DNA of 64,000 nucleotides from Catenulispora acidiphila DSM 44928 (GTDB taxonomy: Bacteria; Actinomycetota; Actinomycetes; Streptomycetales; Catenulisporaceae), in assembly GCF_000024025.1 (NCBI RefSeq), contig NC_013131.1, positions 1,922,001 through 1,986,000 on the forward strand. The letters are read 5' to 3'. Positions 30,657-38,419 of the stretch are shown here, piece after piece (position 1 is the first letter of the stretch; each line of letters begins with the position of its first letter). The translations under genes and the position numbers were made by a program. The notes below the pieces were generated by a model, which was not told where the DNA came from, searched no databases, and saw nothing but the letters and a program-made list of their open reading frames with translations.

Positions 30657-32055
30657 CGAGCCCCTCCAACGCCTTCTCGTAGGCCGCCGCGGCCTGCTCC
30701 GGGCTCTTGCCGCCGACCACGTCCGCGACCGCCTTCTGGACCAGGCTCGACACGTCGTTGTACGCCGCCTGCGACGGCCGGAACGCGGTGATCGGCAGCA
30801 CCTTGTCGGTGGCGAACTTCAGCATCGGGTCGTTGCCGAGCACCTGCTGGTTCACGTCGGTCCGGGCGGTGAGCAGCGGCGCGCCGCTGATCCGGGACTC
30901 GGTCTCGGTCTTGGAGTTCAGGAACGCCAGGAAGTCCCACGCCGCCTGCGGATACTTGGTCTTGGGATTGATGGACCAGTCCGAACCGCCCGAGTAGGAC
31001 ACGAAGCCCTGGCCCTTCACACCCGAGCTCGGGGTCTGCGACGGGATCAGCGCGTAGCCGACATCGGTGTCGCGGTCGGCCATCGGCGCGGTGCCGCCGG
31101 TGGGATTCAGGACCGAGCGCCACATGTAGTCGGACTCGGCGTAGATGCCGATCTTGTTCGCCGCGAACTCGGTGAAGGACTTGTCGCGGCCCTTGGCGTC
31201 CTCCTGCAACACCGGATCGCCGTAACCGCCGCCGTAGATCTTCTGGTAGAAGCCGAGCGCCGAGGTGAACGCCGTGCCGGCCTTCATCCACTTGCCGTTC
31301 GCCCACAACGAGCCGCCCGCGCCGGACAGCAGCGGCAGGAAGCCCTGCATCGTCGTGGCCTCGCCCATCGGGACGCCGCCGTCCCACTGGACCGGGGTGA
31401 CCCCTGGCAGGGTCTTGAGTTTGGCGGCCGCGTCGTAGAGGTCCTGCCAACTCGTCGGCTGCCAGTCGGCGGGCAGCCCGGCCTGCGCGAACAGCTTCTT
31501 GTTGAAGAAGATGACGCGGGCGTCGGTGCCGTTCGGGACGCCGAAACGCTTGCCCTGGTACTCGCCGAGGGCTTGGACGGCTTGGGTGATCTGCGACCAG
31601 CCGTCCCAGCTGTCGACCTGGGCTCCGGCCACCTGATTCAGCGGCTTGACATAGCCGGCGTCGGCGAACTCGCCGACCCAGATGCCGTCCAGGGAGAAGA
31701 CGTCGTCGCCGGTGCCGGACTGCAGGTCCAGGGCGAGCTTGGACTTGTAGGCGTTGTCGTCCACGCCGTTGGGCCGGAAGGTGACGTGGGCGGTGATCCC
31801 CTTGGCCGCCTCGGCTTTCACGAAGTCCGGGATCAGCGTCTTCTGGATCCAGTTCGCCTCGTTGCTGTTCTTCCCGCCCGCGATGTCGTTGGCGGTGATC
31901 ACCAGCGTGGGGTTCTTCGGCTGGTCGGCGGAGTTCACGGCGGCCGGCTTGGAACCGGAGGAGGAACTGGAGCAGCCGGCGACGAGGGCGGCGACGGCCG
32001 CGCCGACCGCTATCAGGGTTCGAAGGTTTCCGGACCGTGCGGAATGTGCTCCCAT
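30625..32055 (-). CDS. Extracellular sugar-binding lipoprotein of an ABC importer
   Basis: A 476-residue family 1 solute-binding protein. The signal peptide ends in the lipobox V-A-G-C at about residues 25-28, so it is tethered to the outer face of the membrane, followed by a Ser-rich linker. The two-lobed body (T-L-V-I-T-A-N-D, then G-V-P-N-G-T-D-A-R-V-I-F-F-N-K-K-L-F and S-G-G-S-D-W-S-I) is typical of oligosaccharide- and glycerophosphodiester-binding proteins. Many tryptophans and tyrosines suit a glycoside ligand. It heads the transport part of the operon, 37 bases after the GntR gene. Confidence 0.92.
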   Translation of the reverse strand: MGAHSARSGNLRTLIAVGAAVAALVAGCSSSSSGSKPAAVNSADQPKNPTLVITANDIAGGKNSNEANWIQKTLIPDFVKAEAAKGITAHVTFRPNGVDDNAYKSKLALDLQSGTGDDVFSLDGIWVGEFADAGYVKPLNQVAGAQVDSWDGWSQITQAVQALGEYQGKRFGVPNGTDARVIFFNKKLFAQAGLPADWQPTSWQDLYDAAAKLKTLPGVTPVQWDGGVPMGEATTMQGFLPLLSGAGGSLWANGKWMKAGTAFTSALGFYQKIYGGGYGDPVLQEDAKGRDKSFTEFAANKIGIYAESDYMWRSVLNPTGGTAPMADRDTDVGYALIPSQTPSSGVKGQGFVSYSGGSDWSINPKTKYPQAAWDFLAFLNSKTETESRISGAPLLTARTDVNQQVLGNDPMLKFATDKVLPITAFRPSQAAYNDVSSLVQKAVADVVGGKSPEQAAAAYEKALEGLVGADSIAAGS

Positions 32056-32092
32056 CGGTGCCTCCGCGGGTGTCAGTGCTACCCAGTGCTTG

Positions 32093-32833
32093 TCAGTGCT
32101 CTGTGACGGTGACTTCCAGGCTGTACCGGGACGCGCGGTAGATGTGGCTGCCGAACTCCACCGCCCGCCCGCTGTCGTCGAAGGCCGTGCGCTCCATGGT
32201 CAGCAGGGCCGCGCCGCGCCGTTCCTCCAGCAGCGCCGCCTGTTCGGCGTCGGCGGTGCACGCGCCGATCCGCTGCCGGGCCACGCAGATGCGGATCCCC
32301 GCCTTGCGCAGCACCTCGTACAGTCCCCGGGTCTCCAGCAGCTCCGCGCTCAGCGCCGGCACCGGCTCGGGCAGCCAGTTGCGCATCACCGCCAGCGGTT
32401 CGCCCTGCGAGCGGCGCAGCCGCACCACCTTGGTCACCGGCGTACCGGCCGGCAGCCCGAGCGCCGTGGCGGCCTCCGGCTCGGCCGGGACGCGCGCCAG
32501 CAGCAGCACGTCGGTGGCCGGCGCGCGCCCGCTGCGGGCCAGGTCGTCGTGCAGGCTGGTGAGCTCCATCTCCCGGCGCACCGGCATCGGCAGGATCTGC
32601 GTGCCCACGCCGCGCCGGCGCACGATCATGCCGCGGTCCACCAGATGCCCGATCGCCTGCCGCACGGTCGGCCGGGACAGCCCGAGCGACTCGGCGATCT
32701 GCACCTCGGAGTCCAGCTGGTCGCCGGGCTGGAGCGCGCCGGTGCGGATCGCCTCGGCGATCTGCTCGGCGACCTGGAAGTAGAGCGGGATCGGGGAGGA
32801 GCGGTCCACCTCGATCCGCGGTCGGATCCCCAT
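32093..32833 (-). CDS. GntR-family regulator (HutC subfamily), first gene of the uptake operon
   Basis: A 246-residue repressor. The winged helix occupies about residues 8-75 (I-P-L-Y-F-Q-V-A-E-Q-I, L-D-S-E-V-Q-I-A-E-S-L-G-L-S-R-P-T-V-R). The C-terminal UTRA ligand domain ends G-S-H-I-Y-R-A-S-R-Y, the usual HutC signature. ATG 32833 lies only seven bases after a -10 box, implying a leaderless message. A perfect palindrome sits between this promoter and that of iolB, so the protein probably controls both directions, with a sugar or cyclitol derivative as inducer. Confidence 0.88.
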   Translation of the reverse strand: MGIRPRIEVDRSSPIPLYFQVAEQIAEAIRTGALQPGDQLDSEVQIAESLGLSRPTVRQAIGHLVDRGMIVRRRGVGTQILPMPVRREMELTSLHDDLARSGRAPATDVLLLARVPAEPEAATALGLPAGTPVTKVVRLRRSQGEPLAVMRNWLPEPVPALSAELLETRGLYEVLRKAGIRICVARQRIGACTADAEQAALLEERRGAALLTMERTAFDDSGRAVEFGSHIYRASRYSLEVTVTEH

Positions 32834-32840
32834 GGGGGTC

Positions 32841-32869
32841 AGTATGCTGCGGTCACTATGTCCGGACAA
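32841..32869 (-). promoter_or_regulatory. Promoter of the GntR-ABC-mannosidase operon
   Basis: On the minus strand TTGTCC (32869-32864), 17 bases and CATACT (32846-32841) form a good vegetative promoter. A start site about seven bases further falls on the GntR ATG itself. Confidence 0.6.
32859..32868. promoter_or_regulatory. Palindrome between the divergent promoters, likely GntR operator
   Basis: TGTCCGGACA is a perfect 10-base palindrome that overlaps the -35 box of the GntR promoter and lies just upstream of the iolB promoter, a natural place for one repressor to control both directions. Confidence 0.5.
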
Positions 32870-32873
32870 CAGG

Positions 32874-32902
32874 TTGACCGGGGAACCCCGTACTGCTATG
32901 CA
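32874..32902 (+). promoter_or_regulatory. Promoter of iolB
   Basis: TTGACC (32874-32879), a 17-base spacer and TATGCA (32897-32902) precede the iolB ribosome-binding site by about ten bases. Confidence 0.5.
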
Positions 32903-32918
32903 GCAATCGGGAGGCGGT

Positions 32919-33689
32919 ATGACACAGGTCGACATCACGCCCGAATCGGCAGGCTGGCGCTTTGCGGGACTGAAGACCGCGGAGTTCGCCGGTTCATATC
33001 AGTTCTTTACCGCAGGAGATGAGGCTTTAGTCCTGCCGTTGTCCGGTTCGTGCCGAGTCCGGTGCGGCGCCGAGGAGTTCCAGTTGGCGGGGCGCAAGGA
33101 CGTCTTCGCAGGTCCCAGCGACTTCGCCTACATCCCGCGGGGCAGCGCCGTCCGGCTGACCGCGACCGACGGCCCGTGCCGGGTGGCGATCCCGACCGCG
33201 CGGGCGGAAACCGATCTGCCGTTCCGGTACGGCGCGCGCGAGGCGGTTCCGGTGGAGCAGCGCGGCGCCGGATCCTCCGCGCGGACGCTGCACAACTTCT
33301 GCGCCCCGGAAGCCTTCGAGACCGACCGGCTGCTGGCGGTGGAGGTGATCACGCCGGGCGGGAACTGGTCGTCCTGGCCGCCGCACAAGCACGACGAGGA
33401 CGTCGAAGGCGGCGAGCGTGCCAAGGAGGAGATCTACTACTACGAAGGCGGACCGGGCTACCAGCGCGTCTACTCTTCGGCAGCCGGGGAGATCGACGTG
33501 CTGCGCGAGGTCAACGCCGGGGACGTGGTGCTGATCCCGTACGGCTACCACGGTCCGTCGATGGCGATGCCGGGCTACGACCTGTACTACCTGAATGTGC
33601 TGGCCGGCGGGGACCGCGGAGCGGGACGCTCCATGGCGTTCAGCGACGATCCGCGGCACGCATGGGTACGGCAGACCTGGAGCGCCTGA
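32919..33689 (+). CDS. iolB: 5-deoxy-glucuronate isomerase (IolB)
   Basis: A 256-residue bicupin that converts 5-deoxy-D-glucuronate to 5-dehydro-2-deoxy-D-gluconate in myo-inositol catabolism. Hallmarks are N-W-S-S-W-P-P-H-K-H-D (near residue 150), E-E-I-Y-Y-Y, and V-V-L-I-P-Y-G-Y-H-G-P-S, carrying the metal-binding histidines and glutamate, then G-Y-D-L-Y-Y-L-N-V-L-A-G. It is slightly shorter than typical IolB (about 270). ATG 32919 follows GGGAGG by five bases. No other iol gene of the standard set is next to it; the divergent operon carries IolE- and IolG-like folds instead. Confidence 0.95.
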   Translation: MTQVDITPESAGWRFAGLKTAEFAGSYQFFTAGDEALVLPLSGSCRVRCGAEEFQLAGRKDVFAGPSDFAYIPRGSAVRLTATDGPCRVAIPTARAETDLPFRYGAREAVPVEQRGAGSSARTLHNFCAPEAFETDRLLAVEVITPGGNWSSWPPHKHDEDVEGGERAKEEIYYYEGGPGYQRVYSSAAGEIDVLREVNAGDVVLIPYGYHGPSMAMPGYDLYYLNVLAGGDRGAGRSMAFSDDPRHAWVRQTWSA

Positions 33690-33732
33690 GGGGGACGGCG
33701 CGTCCGGGTCCGCCGTGAGGCCGCCCCGAGGC

Positions 33733-34086
33733 TCAGATGATGCGGATCTCGTCGTTCGAGTGGTCGTGGCCGCAGTTGTCGCCCTCGTAGTGGTAGTCGC
33801 GGCGGTTCAGCTGCACCACCCGGAAGGACTTCTGCTCCACGATGCGCTGCAGGTGCCGGACGCCGCTGGCGCCGGCGGCCACCACCGCGACGATCGCGGC
33901 GAGCACGGTGATGCCGATCACGGCGAAACCGCCGGTCACGTTCCCGAACACGATCATGAACAGCGCGACCAGGATCGAGATCGGCACCGCTACCAGGAGC
34001 AGTACCGCGATCGTGGTGAGCAGGATCAGCGGCTTCGCCGACGGTGCGCGGTCACCGTCGTGGCGGATCGTCGTTCTCATGGCCAT
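33733..34086 (-). CDS. Small membrane protein with cytosolic His/Asp-rich tail
   Basis: A 117-residue protein with two hydrophobic helices (P-L-I-L-L-T-T-I-A-V-L-L-L-V-A-V and F-A-V-I-G-I-T-V-L-A-A-I-V-A-V) after a basic N-terminus, then a soluble end containing Y-H-Y-E-G-D-N-C-G-H-D-H-S-N-D-E. The Cys/His/Asp cluster could bind metal. I do not recognise a family. It starts at 34086 behind a GAGAGGGA and is divergent from the methyltransferase gene. Confidence 0.6.
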   Translation of the reverse strand: MAMRTTIRHDGDRAPSAKPLILLTTIAVLLLVAVPISILVALFMIVFGNVTGGFAVIGITVLAAIVAVVAAGASGVRHLQRIVEQKSFRVVQLNRRDYHYEGDNCGHDHSNDEIRII

Positions 34087-34205
34087 GGGCTAGTCCCTCT
34101 CGGCTGCGGCCTCAAAGACGCGTTGTATCGCGTTTAAAGAGTATCAACAAGGAGGGCGCCTCCGCTTGTTCCTTTTCCCAGTGCCGAATCCGTCACACTG
34201 GTGAG

Positions 34206-35027
34206 GTGATCTCCGAAGTCGTCAACTGGTTGTCCTGCCCGCATTGTGCCACTGCGTTGATCGTCGAGGCTTCTTCCGGGCTGCGGTTGTTGTGTGAGGA
34301 AGGGCACGCTTTCGACGTGGCGCGGTATGGCTACGTCTCATTGCTCCCTGGCGCGGGAGCAGCGGATACGGCCGATACCGCGGCGATGGTCGCTGAGCGT
34401 GACGCGTTCCTGGGAGCAGGTCACTATGCCGGGATTGCCGATCTCGTTACGGAACTCGCCGCCGATGCTGTGGCCGATGACGGCGTCGTTCTGGATCTCG
34501 GCGCGGGCACCGGCTACTACCTCGCGCAGGTTCTGGAAGCCGTGGACCGCCCCGGCATCGCACTGGACATCTCCAAGCACGCCGCACGCCTCGCCGCCCG
34601 AGCGCACCCGCGCATCGGCGCCGTCGTCGCCGACGCCTGGTCCGGGCTGCCGGTGCGCGGCCGGGCCGCCTCGGTGCTGCTGAACGTCTTCGCGCCGCGC
34701 AATCCGCGGGAGATGCGGCGCGTGCTACACCCTGACGGTCGGGCGATCGTCGTGGTGCCGGAGCCGGACCATTTCAGGGAGCTGATCGCCGAGTACGGCC
34801 TGATGGCCGTGGACGACCGCAAGCCGGAGCGGTTGCGCGAGCAGTTCGGGGACCGGTTCCGGGTCGAGTCCGAGCATCCCTACGAAACGACGCTCGCTTT
34901 GTCCGCTCCTGAGGTTTCGCAAATTATCGGCATGGGACCGAACGCCTGGCACGAGCGCGCGGGGGAGGTCCGATCGGGCGGCGCGGTGACGGTCGCCGTC
35001 CGCGCCTACGTTCTGTCCCAGATGTGA
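34206..35027 (+). CDS. 23S rRNA (guanine-N1)-methyltransferase, RlmA family
   Basis: A 273-residue SAM-dependent methyltransferase. The N-terminal zinc ribbon is C-P-H-C (residues 11-14) with L-L-C-E-E-G-H-A-F-D (about 28-37). The SAM fold follows with L-D-L-G-A-G-T-G-Y-Y near 100 and A-L-D-I-S-K-H-A-A. This matches RlmA(I)/RlmA(II), which methylate G745 or G748 in helix 35 of 23S rRNA; the latter (TlrB) gives tylosin resistance. Which base is modified here cannot be told. GTG 34206 has no upstream Shine-Dalgarno and may be leaderless. Confidence 0.85.
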   Translation: MISEVVNWLSCPHCATALIVEASSGLRLLCEEGHAFDVARYGYVSLLPGAGAADTADTAAMVAERDAFLGAGHYAGIADLVTELAADAVADDGVVLDLGAGTGYYLAQVLEAVDRPGIALDISKHAARLAARAHPRIGAVVADAWSGLPVRGRAASVLLNVFAPRNPREMRRVLHPDGRAIVVVPEPDHFRELIAEYGLMAVDDRKPERLREQFGDRFRVESEHPYETTLALSAPEVSQIIGMGPNAWHERAGEVRSGGAVTVAVRAYVLSQM

Positions 35028-35037
35028 GCGTGCCACT

Positions 35038-35802
35038 ATGTGCGGCATGCAGATCGCGATGACGAACGGCATCCAGGCCGGGACGGTCCACTACCCCGCG
35101 GCCGACGGTGCCGAGACCGAGGCCTACCTGGCGGTGCCGCAGGACGACGCGCCGCGCGGCGGCGTGGTGCTCATCCACCACCTGCCCGGGTACGACGAGG
35201 CGACGCGGGAGTTCGCGCGCACCTTCGCCGTCCACGGCTACAACGCGGTCGTCCCCAACCTGTACAGCCGCGAGGGCGGTCCGGGCATCTCGCCCGAGGA
35301 CGCCGCGGCGGCGGTCCGCGCCGACGGCGGCGTGCCCGACGAGCGGCTGCTCGCCGACCTCGGGACGGCGGCGGAGTACCTGCGCGCGCTGGAGACCTCC
35401 AACGGCAGGATCGGCGTGATCGGCCACTGCTCCGGCGGACGCCAGGCGCTGCTCGCCGCGTGCGCGCTGGACCTGCAGGCGGCGGTCGACAACTACGGCG
35501 CGTTCGTGATGTCGGACAGCCCCGCCTCGGTCGGGCTGCGCGCCACGTCGGTGGAGGAGCGGCTGCCGGAGCTGTCCTGCCCGCTGCTCGGCAACTTCGG
35601 CGCGGACGACTCGCACCCCTCCCCGGAGGAGACGGCGCGGCTGGCGGCGGCCCTGGACAAGCTGGGGAAGACCTACGACTTCAAGACCTACGAGGGCGCC
35701 GGGCACGCGTTCTTCAACGTGAACCGGGTCGCCTACCGGGCTGATGCGGCAATGGACGCCTGGGACCGGATCTTCGACTTCTACGGGCAGCACTTGTCCT
35801 AG
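35038..35802 (+). CDS. Dienelactone hydrolase family protein
   Basis: A 254-residue alpha/beta hydrolase. The nucleophile elbow is G-H-C-S-G-G near residue 127, with cysteine in place of serine as in dienelactone hydrolases; the acid and histidine appear in F-G-A-D-D-S-H-P and G-A-G-H-A-F-F-N. R-G-G-V-V-L-I-H-H-L-P-G-Y forms the first strands and oxyanion region. It hydrolyses small esters or lactones; no aromatic-degradation partner is adjacent. The ATG at 35038 is used; the in-frame ATG at 35047 is equally possible. Confidence 0.88.
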   Translation: MCGMQIAMTNGIQAGTVHYPAADGAETEAYLAVPQDDAPRGGVVLIHHLPGYDEATREFARTFAVHGYNAVVPNLYSREGGPGISPEDAAAAVRADGGVPDERLLADLGTAAEYLRALETSNGRIGVIGHCSGGRQALLAACALDLQAAVDNYGAFVMSDSPASVGLRATSVEERLPELSCPLLGNFGADDSHPSPEETARLAAALDKLGKTYDFKTYEGAGHAFFNVNRVAYRADAAMDAWDRIFDFYGQHLS

Positions 35803-35840
35803 AGCTTGGACGCCTCAGTGAGCTTGGAGGCCTCAGTCTT

Positions 35841-35873
35841 GGAAGCGCCGGCGAGGAGTTCGCCGGCGCTTCC
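35841..35873. terminator. Strong hairpin between convergent genes
   Basis: GGAAGCGCCGGCGA (35841-35854) pairs perfectly with TCGCCGGCGCTTCC (35860-35873) across a 5-base loop. There is no T-tract on either side, so it is an I-shaped actinobacterial-type terminator serving both convergent genes. An imperfect direct repeat (GAGCTTGGA...GCCTCAGT, twice) fills 35804-35837. Confidence 0.7.
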
Positions 35874-35888
35874 GTGCGCCCGGCACGC

Positions 35889-36467
35889 TCAGGGGTGCAG
35901 CGTCGGCCGGTAGATCAGCTCCTGCGTCCGGCCGTCGAAGGTCCGGCTCTCGATCAGCTCCAGGTCGAAGTCCTCGGCGCCCTGGAAGATCGGCGCCGCG
36001 CCGGTCCGTCCGGTGAGCACCGGGAAGATGGTCACCTGGACCCGGTCGACCAGCCCGGCGGCCATCAGCGCGCGGTTCATCGCGAGGCTGCCGTGCGAGC
36101 GCAACGGCACGGCGGATTCCTTCTTCAGCCGCGCGACGACGTCCACGGCGTCCCCGGCGGCGACGGTCGCGTCCGGCCAGTCCAGCGGTTCGCTCAGGGT
36201 GGAGGAGACCACCGTGGCGGGGAGGCTGACCATCCGGGCGACCCACGGGTCCCGCACGTCGGAGTCCTCGCCGGCCTCGGCCAGCATCCCGACGAAGTCC
36301 CGGTACGTGGTGGCGCCGAAGACCATGCGCTGGTCTCCGCGGTACACGTCCAGGCGGTGCGCGAGCAGCTCCGGGCCCTGCTTGCCCCAGTAGCCGCCCC
36401 AGTCGCCGGTGCTCCCGCCGAAGCCGTCGAGGCTGGAGAAGACGTCGAAGGTGTAGGTGGCGCTCAT
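35889..36467 (-). CDS. Dihydrofolate reductase-like (RibD C-terminal domain) protein
   Basis: A 192-residue NADPH-binding reductase of the RibD_C/YwjB type common in actinobacteria. It opens with Y-T-F-D-V-F-S-S-L-D-G-F and has M-V-F-G-A-T-T-Y-R-D, then L-R-S-H-G-S-L-A-M-N-R-A-L (cofactor loop) and V-Q-V-T-I-F-P-V-L-T-G-R-T-G. These proteins are not the housekeeping DHFR, and the substrate is usually unknown. AGGAGG sits ideally before ATG 36467. Confidence 0.87.
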   Translation of the reverse strand: MSATYTFDVFSSLDGFGGSTGDWGGYWGKQGPELLAHRLDVYRGDQRMVFGATTYRDFVGMLAEAGEDSDVRDPWVARMVSLPATVVSSTLSEPLDWPDATVAAGDAVDVVARLKKESAVPLRSHGSLAMNRALMAAGLVDRVQVTIFPVLTGRTGAAPIFQGAEDFDLELIESRTFDGRTQELIYRPTLHP

Positions 36468-36603
36468 GGTGTCCTCCTGGATTCGGTGGATCGGTCCTTC
36501 GCCGATCTCTTGCCTAGTCCACGAACGGGCTCGCCGCGATCCGACATCGGGACGCGAGGCGAATTCCTGTCAGCACCGCCGCTGCCACCGAATTCCGAAT
36601 CCG

Positions 36604-37554
36604 CTAGAGCCCTTCGAACAGCGCGCTGACCGACTCCCCGTTGTGGATCCGGCGCATCGCCTCGGCCAGCGCCGGGGCGATCGAGAGCACCGTGAGCTTG
36701 TCGGTGTCGGTCTGCTCGGTCGAGGGGATCGGCACGGTGTTGGTGCACACGATCTCCTCGACATCGGGATGGTCGGCCAGCCGCTTGAGGGCGCCGGCGG
36801 CGAACAGGCCGTGTGTGCACGCCACGCGCACGCTGCGGGCGCCGAGTTCGCGCAGCCGCTCCAGCAGCTCCATGACGGTGCTGCCCTTGGCGATCTCGTC
36901 GTCCAGGACGATCACGTCGCGTCCCGCCACGTCGCCGATCACCGAGCTGATCGCCACGGTGTCGCCGGCGAAGCGCTGCTTGGCGCCGGCCGCGACCGGT
37001 ACGCCGAGAAGGCGCGCGAACGCCGCGGCCTCCTTGGCGTTGCCGAGGTCCGGGGAGACCACGGTGGTGTGCGACAGGTCGTAGTCACGGAAGTGCAGGG
37101 CCAGCTCGCGCAAGGCGTTGAGGTGGTCCACCGGGACCGAGAAGAACCCGTGCACCTGCGGGGAGTGCAGCGTCATCGCCAGCACCCGGTTGGCGCCGGC
37201 GGCCACCATCAGGTCCGCGACCAGGCGGCCGCCGATGGAGATGCGCGGCGCGTCCTTCTTGTCGCTGCGGGCGTAGGAGTAGTGCGGCACCACGGCGGTG
37301 ATCCTGGCCGCCGAGGCGCCGCGGGCCGCGTCGCACATGAGCAGGAGCTCGACCAGATGCTCCTGGACCGGCGCGACCAGCGGCTGGACCAGGAACACGT
37401 CGCGCTCGCGGCAGTTGGCCTGGAGCTGGACCTCCAGGCAGTCGTTGGCGAAGCGGCTGACGCGCACCGGGCTCAGCGGCGTCTCCAGGTGCGCGCAGAT
37501 CTCCGCGGCCAGGGTCGGATGGGCGCTTCCGCTGAACACTGCGATGTCGCGCAT
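36604..37554 (-). CDS. Ribose-phosphate pyrophosphokinase (PRPP synthetase) paralogue
   Basis: A 316-residue protein with two phosphoribosyltransferase-fold halves. It has F-S-G-S-A-H-P near residue 8, P-H-Y-S-Y-A-R-S-D-K-K (ATP/flexible loop) near 95, and the PRPP loop V-I-V-L-D-D-E-I-A-K-G-S-T near 218. It should make PRPP from ATP and ribose 5-phosphate for nucleotide, histidine and tryptophan synthesis. The PRPP loop (K-G-S-T) and loop region (D-A-P-R-I-S-I-G-G-R) differ from housekeeping Prs (typically T-G-G-T and R-E-P-I), and no glmU-like neighbour is present. So this is probably a second PRPP synthetase. Confidence 0.85.
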   Translation of the reverse strand: MRDIAVFSGSAHPTLAAEICAHLETPLSPVRVSRFANDCLEVQLQANCRERDVFLVQPLVAPVQEHLVELLLMCDAARGASAARITAVVPHYSYARSDKKDAPRISIGGRLVADLMVAAGANRVLAMTLHSPQVHGFFSVPVDHLNALRELALHFRDYDLSHTTVVSPDLGNAKEAAAFARLLGVPVAAGAKQRFAGDTVAISSVIGDVAGRDVIVLDDEIAKGSTVMELLERLRELGARSVRVACTHGLFAAGALKRLADHPDVEEIVCTNTVPIPSTEQTDTDKLTVLSIAPALAEAMRRIHNGESVSALFEGL

Positions 37555-37587
37555 GCCTGCATGGTAGCGATCAACCACCCGGGGCGA

Positions 37588-38220
37588 TCAACCCCCTTGC
37601 GGCCGTCCATCCCCCGTTCCGCCGGAGGCGCCACCGGTCTGCGGGCGGTTCTGGGCCTGCGGGGCGGCCGGGTTCTCCATGCCGGGCGTGCCGGGCGCGC
37701 CGGCCGCCGCGGTCTGCGGGAGCTGCCCGTCAGGCGTCATCGCGTCGACGACCTGCGGAAGCGTCGTGGCCATGGTGCGCGCCGCCTGCTCGTTGGTCAT
37801 GCCGAGGGTGTTGGCGAACTGCGAGATCTGCTCGGTGCCCAGCGCCTGGGTGAGCTGCTCGCCGCTGACCGGCTGGTTCGGCTGCTCGGTGCTGACCCAG
37901 GACTTCGCTTGAGAACCGAGTCCGCCGCCCTTGAGCTGTTCCATGAGCTTGGCCAGACCGCCGCCGGCGACCAGGCTGCCGAGCATCGGCGCCAGCTTCT
38001 GGACCATGCCGCTGCTGAGCAGGCCGCCGAGCCCGCCGGCGCCGCCGCTGCTGGGCGCCGCGCTCATCGCCTGGCCCGGCTGTTGCATCCCCGGCTGCTG
38101 CATCTGCTGCGTCTGCTGCTCGCCGGGCTGGCCCTCTTGGCCGGGCTGGGGCTGCTGCTGTTGCTGCTGCTGTTTGCCCATCAGCTGGTTGAGCAGCGAA
38201 GAGATGTCGAAACCGGCCAT
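37588..38220 (-). CDS. DUF937 / YidB-like protein with Gln-rich linker
   Basis: A 210-residue soluble protein. It starts F-D-I-S-S-L-L-N-Q-L-M-G followed by a poly-glutamine and Pro/Gly/Gln linker (residues 16-52). The helical YidB-like body comes next, with G-G-L-G-S-Q-A-K-S-W-V-S-T (about 100-112) and V-S-G-E-Q-L-T-Q-A-L-G then M-T-N-E-Q-A-A-R-T-M-A-T-T-L-P-Q-V-V-D. The C-terminal 40 residues are a low-complexity Ala/Pro/Gly tail. Biological role unknown. It lies 33 bases downstream of the direction-matched gene gap and is transcribed towards the PRPP synthetase paralogue, possibly as one unit. Confidence 0.82.
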   Translation of the reverse strand: MAGFDISSLLNQLMGKQQQQQQQPQPGQEGQPGEQQTQQMQQPGMQQPGQAMSAAPSSGGAGGLGGLLSSGMVQKLAPMLGSLVAGGGLAKLMEQLKGGGLGSQAKSWVSTEQPNQPVSGEQLTQALGTEQISQFANTLGMTNEQAARTMATTLPQVVDAMTPDGQLPQTAAAGAPGTPGMENPAAPQAQNRPQTGGASGGTGDGRPQGG

Positions 38221-38380
38221 GACGCGTGCTCCTGACGTTCGGACCGCGCCCCACCCGACGGCTACGCGCCGCCGCGTCCCTCGACCCAGCCTCGGGCAGC
38301 GGCGGTGGGCTCGCCAGTCGGGAGGCGCGACGTGCGGTCGAGAGAGGCGGCGCGCGAATCAGCGTGGCCGCCAGGCTGTC

Positions 38381-38419
38381 CGCTAGCGCTAGCGCTAGCG
38401 CTGGCGTTAGCGCTTGCGA
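38381..38419. repeat. CGCTAG hexamer repeat at the end of the GMC oxidoreductase gene
   Basis: Three perfect and several degenerate copies of a self-complementary hexamer (CGCTAG / GCTAGC) begin right after the oxidoreductase stop (TAA at 38409-38407 on the minus strand) and can fold back in many registers. It might act as the transcript end; no T-tract follows. Confidence 0.7.

Noticed and set aside
21741-33689. Secondary-metabolite gene cluster
   Set aside because: No PKS, NRPS, terpene, lanthipeptide or glycosyltransferase gene is present; the content is transport and catabolism.
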